Positions 8,826-20,483 of a DNA stretch of 64,000 nt are shown in pieces. This DNA comes from Pirellula sp. (lineage in GTDB: Bacteria > Planctomycetota > Planctomycetia > Pirellulales > PNKZ01). The position numbers and the translations under genes were made by a program. The notes under the pieces were generated by a model, which saw only the letters and a program-made list of their open reading frames with translations, ran no database searches and was not told the DNA's origin. The stretch lies in NCBI GenBank assembly GCA_013822735.1, contig PNKZ01000009.1, positions 1 through 64,000 of the forward strand, given 5' to 3'. Each line of letters starts with the position of its first letter. The stretch's first letter is position 1.

Positions 8826-9764
8826 TCACGTCCGCCCGTTTTGCCATGTTGTCGTCGCTCTTTCTTCCTCGACGGCAAAGCCCTGGTTTTGCATCCACGT
8901 CAAATAAGTTTGCGCATAGGAATCGAGATTTTGGAGTGAGCCGCCGCTGCGTAGCGTCGAGCAGGTCTCGTACGTGGCGATGCCGCGAAAGCCCCCTTCG
9001 ATCAGCCCGGCGAAGAATGCCGGGTAGTCGATGAACCCGGTACCAAACGGCACGGCTCGAACAAACGGCACCGGGCGGTGTTCATAGTTGACCAACTCAG
9101 ATCGGTAAGCGAATCGCTCGAAGCGGACGTAATCGGCGTTGGTGGTCAGTACCGTGTGCGGGGCCGCAGCGAGCGCCGCTTTGTAGAGATCCTCCCCGCG
9201 CAAGGCCGGCGACCAAGCGTCGAAGCCGAGTTTGCAATTGGGCCGAGCGACGTCGGTGAGCAATTCCAACAACGCATCCGTAGCGACGGCAAGGTCATGA
9301 TGGTTTTGCACGGCAACCATCATCCCCAAGGAACCGACGCGATCGCAGATCTCTCGGAGCATCGCGACCGTTTGCGTCCAGAGCGCGGCCGTCGAGCCGT
9401 CGAGCTTTTCATAGGCCGTGAACACGCGCACGATTTTCGAGCCGAGCAAGTTACCGAGCTTGGCAAGCCGCTCGACGTAGGCGATCTGCATTTCGAGGTA
9501 CGGCACTTCGCCGGCCGCTCCGCCGGCGGCGTCGATGTACGCGGCAACGACGGGCGCCGTCACCTGCGCTTCGCGCAGCGCACTGATTACTGGTTCGAGT
9601 CGGTCGTGATCGTAATCGAGAACCGACAGATGCGGCCGTTTGCCTGCGAGCATCACATGCCGATACCCGAGCCCGCCCGCATGGCGAATGAACTCGGGCA
9701 GGCCGAGGGTATGTTGTCCCCAAAATCCCGCATAGCTCACGGAAAATAGGCAGGGCGTCAGCAT
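8826..9764 (-). CDS. Sugar phosphate isomerase/epimerase-like TIM barrel protein
   Basis: A 312-residue cytosolic protein of the xylose-isomerase-like TIM barrel (AP endonuclease family 2) superfamily. Visible strand ends and metal-ligand-type residues include VVAAYIDAAG, GSKIVRVFTAYE, MMVAVQNHHD, CKLGFDAWS and GIATYETCS; the Glu in ATYETC, the His in QNHHD and the Asp in GFDAWS are in the places where the family binds its divalent metal. No signal peptide. The reaction cannot be identified. It sits downstream of an enolase-superfamily gene on the same strand, with a XylR-like regulator gene next, so an isomerase or epimerase step in sugar-acid breakdown is a reasonable inference. Confidence 0.82.
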   Translation of the reverse strand: MLTPCLFSVSYAGFWGQHTLGLPEFIRHAGGLGYRHVMLAGKRPHLSVLDYDHDRLEPVISALREAQVTAPVVAAYIDAAGGAAGEVPYLEMQIAYVERLAKLGNLLGSKIVRVFTAYEKLDGSTAALWTQTVAMLREICDRVGSLGMMVAVQNHHDLAVATDALLELLTDVARPNCKLGFDAWSPALRGEDLYKAALAAAPHTVLTTNADYVRFERFAYRSELVNYEHRPVPFVRAVPFGTGFIDYPAFFAGLIEGGFRGIATYETCSTLRSGGSLQNLDSYAQTYLTWMQNQGFAVEEERATTTWQNGRT

Positions 9765-9836
9765 AAGAGCTTCCTCGTAGTCTCAGTCGAAAGCGGAGAC
9801 CTGCTTCGTTGCAAACGACACGGACAATCGGTCGGC

Positions 9837-11264
9837 TTAGATCGTGCGCGCCTCGGATTTAGCGCCGGAGGTCGCTGAGACGGTCGGCCATGAGAAGCCC
9901 AGGCCCGGCTCGTCGAGCACCGATGTCCCGATGGTCCCGTCGGTAATCTTGAACATGGCCGGATAGCGATCGCGCCAGCCGTCGTTTCCGCTTGGGCAAT
10001 ACTGCCGACTGTTGCTCTCGACCCCCTCGACCGTCGGAATGCGCGCCGAGAGACTTGCCGAGTGCAGGAGCGAGGCGCCTGGACAGGAAAGATCCTGCAC
10101 GCAGAGAAACATGCCGTACTTTTGTGCGGCGGCGCCCATCAGCAGCGCTTCGCCGTGCCCTTTGCACGCCTTCAGCGCAACGCCCGAGTAACCGAGCTCG
10201 CGACATAACAACAAGCTTTCGAGATCGACGAGCGATTCGTCGATGACCACCGGTTTGATCTTCGCGGCCGCGTGCATCTTGTTTTCCGGATGAGCCCGCA
10301 AGTCGCGGTGCGTCGGCTGTTCGATGTAATGGACGCGATCGAAAGCGCTCGGGGACCTTTCCTGGAGATGCGCAAGAAAGTCGAGGACGTACTCTACGTT
10401 GGCGCACTTCTCGTTGAAGTCGAGCGAGTAGTGCCAATTGCGGCAGCCGCGCTCGGCCTGCGCCGGCGCCGAAATCGTTTCGACTCCGACGACACGATCG
10501 ACGTCCCAGCGAAGGTCGTCGCCGTTGAGCTTAATCTTGAGATGCGTCAGTCCGTTGTCGGCAATCCACTCCGGAAGCGTGTTCGGCAGGCCGTCGTCGA
10601 GTCGAGTCGTCACGTCGGCGTCGGAAAGGGGATCGAGCGCGCCGACCAAATGATAGAGCGGCATCCGCGACTTGGGCTTACGAAGCGTGTAGCGATCGAG
10701 GTACTCGCCGCGGAAGTCGTCATTCAAATAGTGGGCCAGATCGTGAGAGCAATACTCCGGCCCGAGCAGGTCGTACGAGTTTATGCCGAGCGCTCGACCG
10801 TGCGCGTCGTGAATCGCCGCTTCGATCGGACTCGCCGCGACCAATTGCGCCAGCCGCGGCATCGGCGCGGGAATGTCCAGATCGCGAACCACCTCGGCGG
10901 CCAAGTCTGCGTACCACGAGCCGATATCGTGCGTGATGTCGAGCGGATGAGCGGTCTCGCGATAATTGCGCACACGGTCCGCCAAGCGCTTTCCGAACTC
11001 CAGATGCGCCCGCTCGGCAAGAGCGACCTGCATGTTCGGCCACGACCAGACGTTGCACATCGGCATCGAACCGAGGCCTCGACCGCGCCGACCTCCGGCC
11101 GTTTCGACCTCGACCGCCGCGTTCAGGATCACGACTTCCGTAACGACGCGGCCGCCGAACTTCATGGGCGAGCGGTAGATGAGTTTCTCCGTCCAGGTTT
11201 CGACGGAGAGCAGACGTTGATCGGTTGATTTTGCCATGGAGTAGGTCGGAGAGGTCCTGAACAT
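9837..11264 (-). CDS. Enolase-superfamily (mandelate racemase/muconate lactonizing-type) enzyme
   Basis: A 475-residue enolase-superfamily protein. The KIKLNGDD segment provides the K-x-K general base. Asp in YSLDFNEK, Glu in HYIEQPT and Asp in VVIDESL are spaced like the three metal ligands at the ends of barrel strands 3-5. ALKACKGHG follows as the later barrel strand. The family abstracts a proton alpha to a carboxylate, here probably a dehydratase or racemase for a sugar acid; the substrate is not predictable. ATG 11237 is an alternative start nine codons in; neither start has a clear Shine-Dalgarno. The TIM-barrel isomerase gene follows on the same strand 72 bp later and a XylR-like regulator lies upstream. 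Confidence 0.85.
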   Translation of the reverse strand: MFRTSPTYSMAKSTDQRLLSVETWTEKLIYRSPMKFGGRVVTEVVILNAAVEVETAGGRRGRGLGSMPMCNVWSWPNMQVALAERAHLEFGKRLADRVRNYRETAHPLDITHDIGSWYADLAAEVVRDLDIPAPMPRLAQLVAASPIEAAIHDAHGRALGINSYDLLGPEYCSHDLAHYLNDDFRGEYLDRYTLRKPKSRMPLYHLVGALDPLSDADVTTRLDDGLPNTLPEWIADNGLTHLKIKLNGDDLRWDVDRVVGVETISAPAQAERGCRNWHYSLDFNEKCANVEYVLDFLAHLQERSPSAFDRVHYIEQPTHRDLRAHPENKMHAAAKIKPVVIDESLVDLESLLLCRELGYSGVALKACKGHGEALLMGAAAQKYGMFLCVQDLSCPGASLLHSASLSARIPTVEGVESNSRQYCPSGNDGWRDRYPAMFKITDGTIGTSVLDEPGLGFSWPTVSATSGAKSEARTI

Positions 11265-11403
11265 TGATGAAGGAGAGATACTAACAACTTATCATGATCC
11301 GCCGATGCCATTGAGAGCTACCCGCGATCGCGGCATTCCATCCCGAATTCGCGTCGTCGGAGCTCGGTCGTGTCGAAGCCGTTTCGCCTGCGAAATCTTG
11401 CCC

Positions 11404-12573
11404 TCAAGAAAGATTTCCCGGCTCGCGCGATTTGCGGCGGAATTCGCCTGGCGAAGAGCCGGTCTGCCGGCGGAACGCATCGCCGAAATATTTCACGCTG
11501 CTAAAGCCGCTCTGCCGGGCCACGGCGGCGAGCGCGATGTTCGTTTCCAAGAGGAGCGATCGCGCCCGTTCGATGCGCACCCGAAGAATTTCCTGGTTGG
11601 GACTTCGCTTGAGCAGCGCCTCGAACTGCCGCTCCAATTTACGACGCGACGTGAGTGCCGCGCGAACCACTTCATCCACGCCGATCGCGCTCGCGGCATG
11701 CTCGCGAATAAACCTCAGGGCTCGCGCCACCGATGGATCGTCCACGGCAAACGTGTCGGTGGAAAGCCGCGTGACGACATGACTCGGGGGAAAGAGTACT
11801 TCGCGACCCGGAAACGGCTTCTTCCCCGACATCATTCCGGCGAGCAATCCCGACGCCACGAAGCCGTTCCGCTCCGCATTGACGTCGACGCTCGACAAAG
11901 CGGGCGTCGAGAGGTTGCAAAGCTCTTCATCGTTGTCGACGCCGACGACGGCAACTTGGTCCGGCACCGCCGTTTCGATTTGCCGGCAAGCGTTCAGCAG
12001 TTGTTGGCCGCGATCGTCGTTGCAACTCATGATGCCGATCGGCTTGGGCAAGCTCCGCACCCACGACTGCAATTGCTTTTGATCCTGTCCGACGGTGGCG
12101 TTCTTTCGCGCGTCGAAGATGCGACACTCAAATCCGGCCGCGACGACTCTTTCGGCGAAAAACTCACGACGCTGATCGAGGTGCACATGCTCGCCGACGG
12201 GCACTCCGCAGAATCCGAAGTTTCGGAACCCGCGCTCGCGTAAGTGTTCGAACGCCAACTTCGCGACGGGTCGGTTGTCGAGTCCGACGACCGGAATCTT
12301 CAGCCCGGGCAACCTGCCGCGGAGGTCGATCAGCGGCAGTTTCTTAGCAAGAAACAGCTTGGCCATGCGCTGATCGTCGATCCGCGCCAAGATGCCGTCT
12401 CCCCGCCACTTACTCAACCAGTTCGAAAACGGTTCGCTGAGGCCGTGAGGAGTGAAATAGATCGACCAAGGTCCATGTTGCCTGGCGTAAGCGGCAACGC
12501 CGCGAATCAAGCCGCGTCCGTAACCCCGGCTCGTTTCAATCCATACGGCCACATGAGGCATGTCGGCGGGCAT
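11404..12573 (-). CDS. XylR-like AraC-family transcriptional regulator
   Basis: A 389-residue regulator. The frame is open to 12774, but ATG 12573, with AGGA about 10 nt upstream, begins the usual XylR N-terminus ([20 protein letters not shown]). Residues about 5-270 form a LacI/periplasmic-binding-like ligand domain ([34 protein letters not shown]). The last 100 residues are a double helix-turn-helix AraC domain ending [29 protein letters not shown]. coli XylR has the same architecture and nearly the same length. It should sense a sugar or sugar acid and control the enolase-superfamily and TIM-barrel genes downstream on the same strand, or the divergent DUF1549 gene. The ligand is unknown. 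Confidence 0.9.
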   Translation of the reverse strand: MPADMPHVAVWIETSRGYGRGLIRGVAAYARQHGPWSIYFTPHGLSEPFSNWLSKWRGDGILARIDDQRMAKLFLAKKLPLIDLRGRLPGLKIPVVGLDNRPVAKLAFEHLRERGFRNFGFCGVPVGEHVHLDQRREFFAERVVAAGFECRIFDARKNATVGQDQKQLQSWVRSLPKPIGIMSCNDDRGQQLLNACRQIETAVPDQVAVVGVDNDEELCNLSTPALSSVDVNAERNGFVASGLLAGMMSGKKPFPGREVLFPPSHVVTRLSTDTFAVDDPSVARALRFIREHAASAIGVDEVVRAALTSRRKLERQFEALLKRSPNQEILRVRIERARSLLLETNIALAAVARQSGFSSVKYFGDAFRRQTGSSPGEFRRKSREPGNLS

Positions 12574-12726
12574 GTTGTCGCGGTTCCTACTGGAGAAGCC
12601 GAGAGGGGAACGACGCTCGTGCTCTTCACTGTATCCGCCGGCTCGACGATCGACGATCGCTCGTTGCGCAATTTCAGGAGCGAATGCCGCAATCGCGGGT
12701 TGTGAAACGAGCTGCACACGGCAAAT

Positions 12727-15700
12727 ATGATGATCGGGGCGCGTGCTCCACGCCTCCCGCCGATCCAAGACCACTTCCCACTGAGTGCTGCCGTGCGATT
12801 GCTCACTGCCTTATTCGCGCTGCTGGCGATCGGTGGAAGTTGCTCGTGCGCTATTTCGCAAGCTCGAGCGGACGAAGCCGCCATCGAGTTCGATCGCGAT
12901 ATCCGGCCGCTCTTGTCGGATCGTTGCTTTCGCTGCCACGGACCCGACGCCGCGAGCCGTGAGGCTGAGCTCCGGCTCGATCTCCGCGACGCCGCCGTTG
13001 CCGATCGGAACGGAACGAAGGCGATCACGCCGGGCAATCCGTCGGCGAGCGAGTTCTATCGCCGCATCACCGCCACAGGCGACGAACAGATGCCGCCGGC
13101 CGATTCGAACTTGAAGCTTTCGAAGGCCGAGATCGATCTGCTGCGACGCTGGATCGAGTCGGGGGCGGAGTACAAGACGCATTGGTCGTTCGCACCCCCG
13201 CAGGCCGGCGCGCCGCCGTCGGTCCGTAAAGAAGCTTGGGTCAAGAACGAGGTCGATCGGTTTGTGTTGGCCGCGCTGGAACGTCGCGAGATGGCGACCT
13301 CGCCGGAGGCGAGTAAAGCAACTTGGCTGCGACGCGTGTCGATCGATTTAACCGGCGTGCCGCCGACGCCGGCCGAACTCGATGCCTTTCTCGCCGACGA
13401 CAAACCGCAAGCCTACGAGCGTGTTGCGGATCGATTGCTCGCGTCGCCTCGGTTCGGCGAACGGATGGCCCTCGATTGGCTCGATGCCGCGCGATTCGCC
13501 GATACCAACGGTTACTACAACGACTCCGAGCGGCAAGCGTGGCCGTGGCGCGATTGGGTGATTCGGGCCTTCAACTCGAACATGCCTTTCGATCGCTTCA
13601 CCGTCGAGCAACTCGCCGGCGATCTGCTTCCGAATCCGACGCTCGATCAACGGATTGCGACCGGCTTCAATCGCAATCACATGGTCACCAATGAGACCGG
13701 CATCATCGACGAAGAGTATCGCATCGGGTACGTCGTCGATCGCGTCGACACGACGGCTTCCACATGGCTCGGACTCACGGTCGGCTGTGCCCGCTGTCAC
13801 GATCACAAGTACGACCCGATCTCGCAGCGCGAATACTACAGCCTGTTTGCGTTCTTCAACGGCATCGCCGAAACCGGTTTGGTGAAGGACGTGGAACCTC
13901 TTAGTCCCTCGCCGAACATCGAGTTGCCGTCGCCCGAGCAAGATCGCCGACTGGCCGAAATTCGCGCCGAGCGGACGGAATGCGAAATGAATCTTAAGAA
14001 GCTCCGGCCTGCGCTGACCGCCGCATTGAATAAGTGGGAGCCGACGGCGCTCCAAGGGTTGCCGGAGCTGCCGACGGCCGGCACCGAGTTCTATTTTCCG
14101 CTCAACGGCGACGGCATCGACGCCGGTCCGCAGAAACTCAAGACCAACATCAGCGGAACGCTCGCCTCGACGGCCGGCGTTCGTGGCGAGGCCGTGGCGT
14201 TCGACGGCACGCAGTATGTCGAGTGTGCCGATGGTCCGAAAATCGAACGCGATCGACCGTTCTCGCTCTCGCTCTGGATTCGGCCGGGCAACGCACCCAG
14301 CGGCTGCGTCATCTCCCGCATGGACGGCACGGCCGAAGCGCCCGGCTTTGAAATCATTTGGTACAAGTCGCAGCCGCGCATCAACTTTGTGCATCATTGG
14401 GGACGCGACACGATCGAAGTCGTCGCTCAGGAAAAGTTCTCCGGAAAACAATGGCGGCATCTCGCGGTAGCCTACGACGGCTCGGGCAAGGCGGCCGGAT
14501 TTCGCATTTTCGTCGACGGCAAGGCGACCCAAGTGGACGTTCGCCGCGATACCCTGACCGGTTCGACGGCGACGGCGGAACCGTGGCGCATTGCCTGGAA
14601 AGCGACCGGAGTCGGCTTCGACGGCAGCATCGACGAATTGCGATTCTTCAACCGGCCGCTCAGCGACGACGAAGCCACGGCCTTGTATTGGCGTGATCTG
14701 TTGGAAGGGGCGATCGAGACGCCGGTCGCCGATCGTTCACGGCAGCAAACCGAACAGTTGGAGGCCTACTACGTCGAACGTCACGGAAGTGATGATCTTC
14801 GCCAGTGGACGCGCCGCGTTGCCGAATTGCGGAAGGGGGAAGAAAGCGAGCGCGGAAAGCTTGTGGTCGCCTCCGTGATGCAGGAAATGGAGAAGCCGCG
14901 CGCGACGCACGTGTTAACGCGCGGACAATATGATCAACCCGGCGAGCAGGTCGAAGCGGGCGTTCCCGCGGTGCTGGGGCAACTCGACGCCGCGGCTCCG
15001 CGCAATCGCTTGACCTTGGCCCGCTGGTTGGTGTCGCCCGAGCATCCGTTGACGGCGCGCGTCGCCGTGAATCGCTACTGGCGCCAGTGCTTCGGCGAGG
15101 GACTGGTCCGAACCGACGGCGACTTTGGTTTGCAAGGCGAAGCGCCGACGCATCCTGAGCTGCTCGATTGGCTGGCGATCCGATTCGTCAAGTCAGGCTG
15201 GGACGTGAAGTCGCTCTTCAAATTGTTGGTGACGTCGGCCGCCTATCGGCAGTCGTCGCACTTCACCGCGCAATTGCGAGAGCATGATCCCGAGAACCGG
15301 TTGCTGGCTCGTGGTCCGCGGTATCGCCTGCCGGCCGAGTTGATTCGCGATCAGGCCCTGGCTCTCGGCGGGTTGCTTGTCGAGCACGAAGGGGGCGAGA
15401 GCGTGAAGCCGTATCAACCGCCGGGCCTGTGGGAAGCCGTGTCGTATAACGGCGGCCAAACCTACGTGACCGACGAAGGGGAAGATCGTTACCGACGCGG
15501 AATCTATACCTACTGGAAGCGCCAAGCTCCGCCGCCGAATATGCTGGCGTTTGACGCCCCGACACGCGAAGTCTGCACGATTCGCCGCGCCCGAACGAAT
15601 ACGCCGCTGCAGGCCTTGGTGCTGCTGAACGACCCGGTGTTTGTCGAGGCCGCGCGCGGACTGGCCGTGCGCACGCTCCGCGACGGCCCGAGCGATACGG

Positions 15701-15948
15701 CGTCGCGCGTCCGCTTCGCGTTTCGCATCGCCACGGCTCGGCTGCCGACGCCGGTCGAGGCCGACGCCTTGGAGCGACTCTACCTTCGGCAACGCAAGGC
15801 GTATCGCGAGCGCAAGCCGGACGCCGCGGCCGTGTCGTCGATCGGCGAATCGCCGAAAGTCGAAGGACTCGATGCTGAAGAAGTTGCGGCCTGGACCGCG
15901 GTCGCCGGAGTGCTGTTGAACTTGGACGAAGTTGTCACGCAGAACTAG
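12727..15948 (+). CDS. DUF1549/DUF1553 planctomycete cytochrome-type protein with LamG domain
   Basis: A protein of up to 1073 residues with the classic planctomycete layout. The N-terminal cytochrome-like domain has C67-F-R-C70-H71 inside [20 protein letters not shown]1549 follows ([35 protein letters not shown]), with a second CARCH near residue 355 in [13 protein letters not shown] LamG/concanavalin-like domain occupies about 455-660, and the C-terminal DUF1553 has [13 protein letters not shown] and [16 protein letters not shown] signal peptide ([15 protein letters not shown]) starts late in the frame, so GTG 12793 is an alternative start giving a shorter, more normal leader. Role unknown; such proteins are nearly always paired with DUF1501 genes, as here (29 bp downstream). 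Confidence 0.9.
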   Translation: MMIGARAPRLPPIQDHFPLSAAVRLLTALFALLAIGGSCSCAISQARADEAAIEFDRDIRPLLSDRCFRCHGPDAASREAELRLDLRDAAVADRNGTKAITPGNPSASEFYRRITATGDEQMPPADSNLKLSKAEIDLLRRWIESGAEYKTHWSFAPPQAGAPPSVRKEAWVKNEVDRFVLAALERREMATSPEASKATWLRRVSIDLTGVPPTPAELDAFLADDKPQAYERVADRLLASPRFGERMALDWLDAARFADTNGYYNDSERQAWPWRDWVIRAFNSNMPFDRFTVEQLAGDLLPNPTLDQRIATGFNRNHMVTNETGIIDEEYRIGYVVDRVDTTASTWLGLTVGCARCHDHKYDPISQREYYSLFAFFNGIAETGLVKDVEPLSPSPNIELPSPEQDRRLAEIRAERTECEMNLKKLRPALTAALNKWEPTALQGLPELPTAGTEFYFPLNGDGIDAGPQKLKTNISGTLASTAGVRGEAVAFDGTQYVECADGPKIERDRPFSLSLWIRPGNAPSGCVISRMDGTAEAPGFEIIWYKSQPRINFVHHWGRDTIEVVAQEKFSGKQWRHLAVAYDGSGKAAGFRIFVDGKATQVDVRRDTLTGSTATAEPWRIAWKATGVGFDGSIDELRFFNRPLSDDEATALYWRDLLEGAIETPVADRSRQQTEQLEAYYVERHGSDDLRQWTRRVAELRKGEESERGKLVVASVMQEMEKPRATHVLTRGQYDQPGEQVEAGVPAVLGQLDAAAPRNRLTLARWLVSPEHPLTARVAVNRYWRQCFGEGLVRTDGDFGLQGEAPTHPELLDWLAIRFVKSGWDVKSLFKLLVTSAAYRQSSHFTAQLREHDPENRLLARGPRYRLPAELIRDQALALGGLLVEHEGGESVKPYQPPGLWEAVSYNGGQTYVTDEGEDRYRRGIYTYWKRQAPPPNMLAFDAPTREVCTIRRARTNTPLQALVLLNDPVFVEAARGLAVRTLRDGPSDTASRVRFAFRIATARLPTPVEADALERLYLRQRKAYRERKPDAAAVSSIGESPKVEGLDAEEVAAWTAVAGVLLNLDEVVTQN

Positions 15949-15977
15949 CTAGAATCGATCCGCCTGAGAACGAAGCC

Positions 15978-17438
<1,461 letters not shown>

Positions 17439-17458
17439 GAGACGGGAGTTCGCTCACT

Positions 17459-18154
17459 ATGAAAAGCAAGGTTGCAGCGCGAGTGACGAGTCTGCTGCTC
17501 GTCGGGCTTGTTTGCGCCGCGGAAGCGCGGGGAGAGGACGTTGCCAAGCAGGGCGAAGTACTGCTGAACGACGACTTCGCCGGCACGACGCTCAACCCCG
17601 CGTGGAAGGTCACACATCCGACGTTCACCGTCGTCGACGGCGTGCTCCAGGGAAGCCAAACCAAGCCGACGCATGGCGCCGTCGCGCAAGTGAACGTCGG
17701 CGCTAAAAATGTCGGGGTGGAATTCCAATTCAAACTCCACACCGCCTCAAGCATCAACGCCGTGCTCGACGACGACGACTACAAGGAAGGGCACGCCGGT
17801 CACATTTGTCGTGTTTCCCTCCGGCCGAAGCAGGTCTTCCTCGGCGACGACAAAGAACGGATGCGTCATACGATCGAGGTCATGCGCAAAGATCCGGCGC
17901 GGAAAGCGGAAGTCGACGCGCTCGTCGCCGGTCGCAGCCTGAACATTCCTGCAAGGTTGGTCCCCGAACAATGGTATCGCCTCCGCCTGCAAGTAATCGG
18001 CGACGAACTATCGGTGAGCCTCGACGACAAGCCGCTGGGAACCTTGAAATCGTCGGGCATCGGGCATCCGATAAAAACGACGTTTCACTTTACGGTCTCG
18101 GGCGGTGACGCTCTGTTCGACGACGTGCGGTTGTGGAAGATCGCTCCTCAGTAA
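17459..18154 (+). CDS. Secreted DUF1080/LamG-like protein
   Basis: The frame is open much further upstream inside the preceding gene; ATG 17459 is chosen because it follows the DUF1501 stop by 20 bp and begins a signal peptide (MKSKVAARVTSLLLVGLVCAAEARG). The mature part (about 208 residues) looks like a single concanavalin-like/DUF1080 jelly roll: LLNDDFAGTTLNPAWKV at the start, RLQVIGDELSVSLDDKPLG in the middle and FTVSGGDALFDDVRLWK at the end are typical of the fold. It is the third gene of a run with the DUF1549/DUF1553 and DUF1501 genes. Probably carbohydrate-binding or 3-keto-glycoside related; function not proven. Confidence 0.8.
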   Translation: MKSKVAARVTSLLLVGLVCAAEARGEDVAKQGEVLLNDDFAGTTLNPAWKVTHPTFTVVDGVLQGSQTKPTHGAVAQVNVGAKNVGVEFQFKLHTASSINAVLDDDDYKEGHAGHICRVSLRPKQVFLGDDKERMRHTIEVMRKDPARKAEVDALVAGRSLNIPARLVPEQWYRLRLQVIGDELSVSLDDKPLGTLKSSGIGHPIKTTFHFTVSGGDALFDDVRLWKIAPQ

Positions 18155-18217
18155 CGACGCTAATTGATAGCGACAACGGGCAATAGCGACCACAGGCACC
18201 AGCGATAACGGACAGCT

Positions 18218-19648
18218 ATGCGAATTTATTTTCAAGGCCTCGCGCTTCTCATCGTCTTTGCGGCGTCGCTACACGGGTCTCTTCACGGAGGCGTCGCGGC
18301 CGGCGCCGATCGCAAGCCGAACTTTCTCGTCATTCTGGCCGATAACATCGGGCAAGATTGGTTCGACTGTTACGGCTCGGAGGAGAACTGCACGCCGAAG
18401 GTAGATAAACTTGCCGCCTCGGGCGTGCGCTTCGAACATTGCTACGTCACGCCGCTCTGCAGCACGACGCGCGTCGAGATGTACACCGGCCGTTACGGCC
18501 TACACACCGGCTGGCACACGCACCACGATTCCGCGATCTACGGCGGCGGCGGGCTCGATCCGAAGCGCGAAATTACCTGGGCCCGCGCATTACGCGATGC
18601 CGGCTACAAAACGGCGATCACCGGCAAATGGCAGATCAACGATTTGGCCGTCGACGTCGACGCGCTCAAGCAACACGGTTTCGACGAGCACCTGGTATGG
18701 ACCGGGCATCTCGTGGGTGAGGGAAACGCCGAAGAACGCTGGCAGGCCTCGATCAAGCCGGGCGGATCGCGCGAGCTCGAAAGCCGCTATTGGGATCCGA
18801 TCGTGTATCGCAACGGCGAGCACCAGAAGGTGACCGAGACGTTCGGCCCGGACATCTACGTCGACTATCTCGTCGACTTCATGAGCCGTCATCGCGACGA
18901 TCCGTTCGTCGCCTACTACGCCATGCCGCTGGTGCATGTGCCGACCGTCACGACGCCGCTGAGCCCGAAGCAAGACGCCTCGGAACGGGAGCAGTTTGCC
19001 GGAATGGTGCGCTATCTCGATCACCAAGTCGGGCAACTCATCGCAGCGCTGGAGCGTCTGAAACTGCGCGACGACACGATCGTGCTGTTCATTACCGACA
19101 ACGGAACTTCGGACCGCCTGAAAGGTAAAGTGCGCGGCAACCGTGCTGCAGGGGGCCTGGGAACGCTTACCGAAGGAGGGCTCGATGTCCCGATGATTTT
19201 GAACTGTCCGGCCCGGATCGCGCAAGGGCGTGTGAGCAAAGCACTAGTCGATTGCAGCGACGTCTTCCCCACGCTGTTGGATTTGGCAGGCGTGCCGATT
19301 CCCGCAGGCCTGGTTCTCGACGGGCGCTCGTTCGCCTCGCAGCTAGCGATTTCGGAAACGCTTCCCCCTCCGCCGCGCCAGTGGATCTTCGCACAGTACG
19401 CCTCGACGCGCGTCGTCCGGGACGAGCGATTCAAGCTGTACTCGACCGGACAACTCTACGATGTTTCCGTCGATGCGAACGAGAAGACGAATCTCGCCGC
19501 GAGCGCCGAGCCCGACGTTGCGGCGGCTCACAAGCGTCTGCAAGCCGTGCTCGACGGACTTCCGGCCGATGCGAAACTCCCGTTCCCGTTTCGCAGCAGT
19601 TCGGCGTTCAAGCTCGAAGCCGATCAAAAGAAGAAGGCGGCGAATTGA
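18218..19648 (+). CDS. Secreted sulfatase with unusual CSTTR active-site motif
   Basis: A 476-residue sulfatase-fold protein with an N-terminal signal peptide (MRIYFQGLALLIVFAASLHG). ADN at 41-43 replaces the usual xDD metal segment. The maturation motif is C81-S-T-T-R85, not C-x-P-S-R: cysteine and arginine are kept but proline is threonine. ITGKWQINDL and FITDNGTSD match other conserved sulfatase blocks. Whether formylglycine is formed at Cys81 is therefore uncertain. The C-terminus ends in a Lys-rich stretch, and the stop codon overlaps the ATG of a broken hydrolase gene (TGATG), so the two were once co-translated. Confidence 0.88.
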   Translation: MRIYFQGLALLIVFAASLHGSLHGGVAAGADRKPNFLVILADNIGQDWFDCYGSEENCTPKVDKLAASGVRFEHCYVTPLCSTTRVEMYTGRYGLHTGWHTHHDSAIYGGGGLDPKREITWARALRDAGYKTAITGKWQINDLAVDVDALKQHGFDEHLVWTGHLVGEGNAEERWQASIKPGGSRELESRYWDPIVYRNGEHQKVTETFGPDIYVDYLVDFMSRHRDDPFVAYYAMPLVHVPTVTTPLSPKQDASEREQFAGMVRYLDHQVGQLIAALERLKLRDDTIVLFITDNGTSDRLKGKVRGNRAAGGLGTLTEGGLDVPMILNCPARIAQGRVSKALVDCSDVFPTLLDLAGVPIPAGLVLDGRSFASQLAISETLPPPPRQWIFAQYASTRVVRDERFKLYSTGQLYDVSVDANEKTNLAASAEPDVAAAHKRLQAVLDGLPADAKLPFPFRSSSAFKLEADQKKKAAN

Positions 19649-19902
19649 TGCGCGGTTTCTACCTCCTGCTTGCGGTCGTCGCGCTGGTCGAGTCGGCCGC
19701 GGCGCATGGAACGTACTTTGAAGTTTCCTATCCCGCTTCGCAGCAGCCTCGCGAGCTTTCACTACCGGTTACGTTCAAGCTCTGGATTCCGGACGACGTC
19801 GCGCGGCTGCGCGGCGTCATCGTGCATCAACACGGCTGCGGCTTCGAGGCGAATCGCGCCGGCGAGACGGCCGCCTACGACCTGGTGCTGCTCCGCATCT
19901 GA
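19648..19902 (+). pseudogene. 5' fragment of a secreted alpha/beta hydrolase gene
   Basis: ATG 19648 overlaps the preceding sulfatase stop. It codes for a signal peptide (MRGFYLLLAVVALVESAAA) and the beginning of what looks like a planctomycete secreted alpha/beta hydrolase (VTFKLWIPDDVARLRGVIVHQHGCG). After about residue 79 (AAYDL, ending near 19883) the similarity stops and the frame reads VLLRI and a stop that belong to the antisense of another gene fragment. No catalytic serine region is present, so the gene is broken. It marks the left boundary of the sulfur/arsenic island. Confidence 0.6.
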
Positions 19903-20433
19903 GACGCCGTGTCGAACCACGGCGTCGTTCGTGTAACCGGACATGAACAAGATCTTGAGATCCGGCCGGCGAACCAGTAGCTTCTCGGATAGTTCGCGCC
20001 CGCTCATTTCGGGCATGATCACGTCGGTTAAAACAAAATGGATCGGCCCCTCATGACGGTCGAAGACCAGCAGCGCTTCCTTGCCGTTGGAAGCTTCCAC
20101 TACGGTATCGCCCTGAGATCGCAAGGTGCATGCGGCGAGATGGCGAACCGTGGCCTCGTCTTCCACGACGAGCACGGTCTCCGTTCCACCGGCAGGAGCG
20201 GCGCGCGGAACATCGCTTGTCGGTAAGACCGAAGCCTCCCCCACTCTGGGAAAGTAGATTTTGAACGTCGTTCCATGAGTCGGTTCGCTATAAACGGCGA
20301 TGTATCCGCCGCTTTGCTTGACAATGCCGAACACCATCGGGAGCCCGAGTCCGGTCCCTGTGCCCCGTTCCTTAGTTGTGAAAAACGGCTCGAAGATACG
20401 CGCCTTTGTCCGTTGTGGCGTAACACCGTCCAC
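19892..20433 (-). pseudogene. Fragment of a hybrid histidine kinase (ATPase end + receiver)
   Basis: On the minus strand this stretch codes for the C-terminal part of a HATPase domain (KARIFEPFFTTK, GTGLGLPMVFGIVKQSGG) joined to a receiver domain with phospho-acceptor-type Asp in VLTDVIMPEMSG and the LFMSGYT strand. The beginning of the kinase (sensor, HisKA and N-box) is missing and the receiver stops at HGVSDAE before its conserved lysine. The formal frame extends to 19762, but past about 19892 it is antisense to the hydrolase fragment. Both ends are therefore recombination points. Not expected to be functional. Confidence 0.7.
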
Positions 20434-20434
20434 T

Positions 20435-20467
20435 ACCCGTACAGAGAAACAAGACCTTCGGTTTCAT
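20435..20467 (-). pseudogene. arsC: First 11 codons of an arsenate reductase gene (arsC, low-MW phosphatase type)
   Basis: ATG 20467 begins MKPKVLFLCTG, the start of thioredoxin-dependent arsenate reductases (family: LFLCTGNSCRSQMAEG). The sequence then switches within the active-site loop to SGRCYATT, which is the out-of-frame histidine kinase fragment. It begins 16 bp after arsA in the same direction, the place expected for arsC at the end of an ars operon. Very short, so the identification rests on the motif and the position. Confidence 0.5.
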
Positions 20468-20483
20468 GCATTCAATCCTTCGA

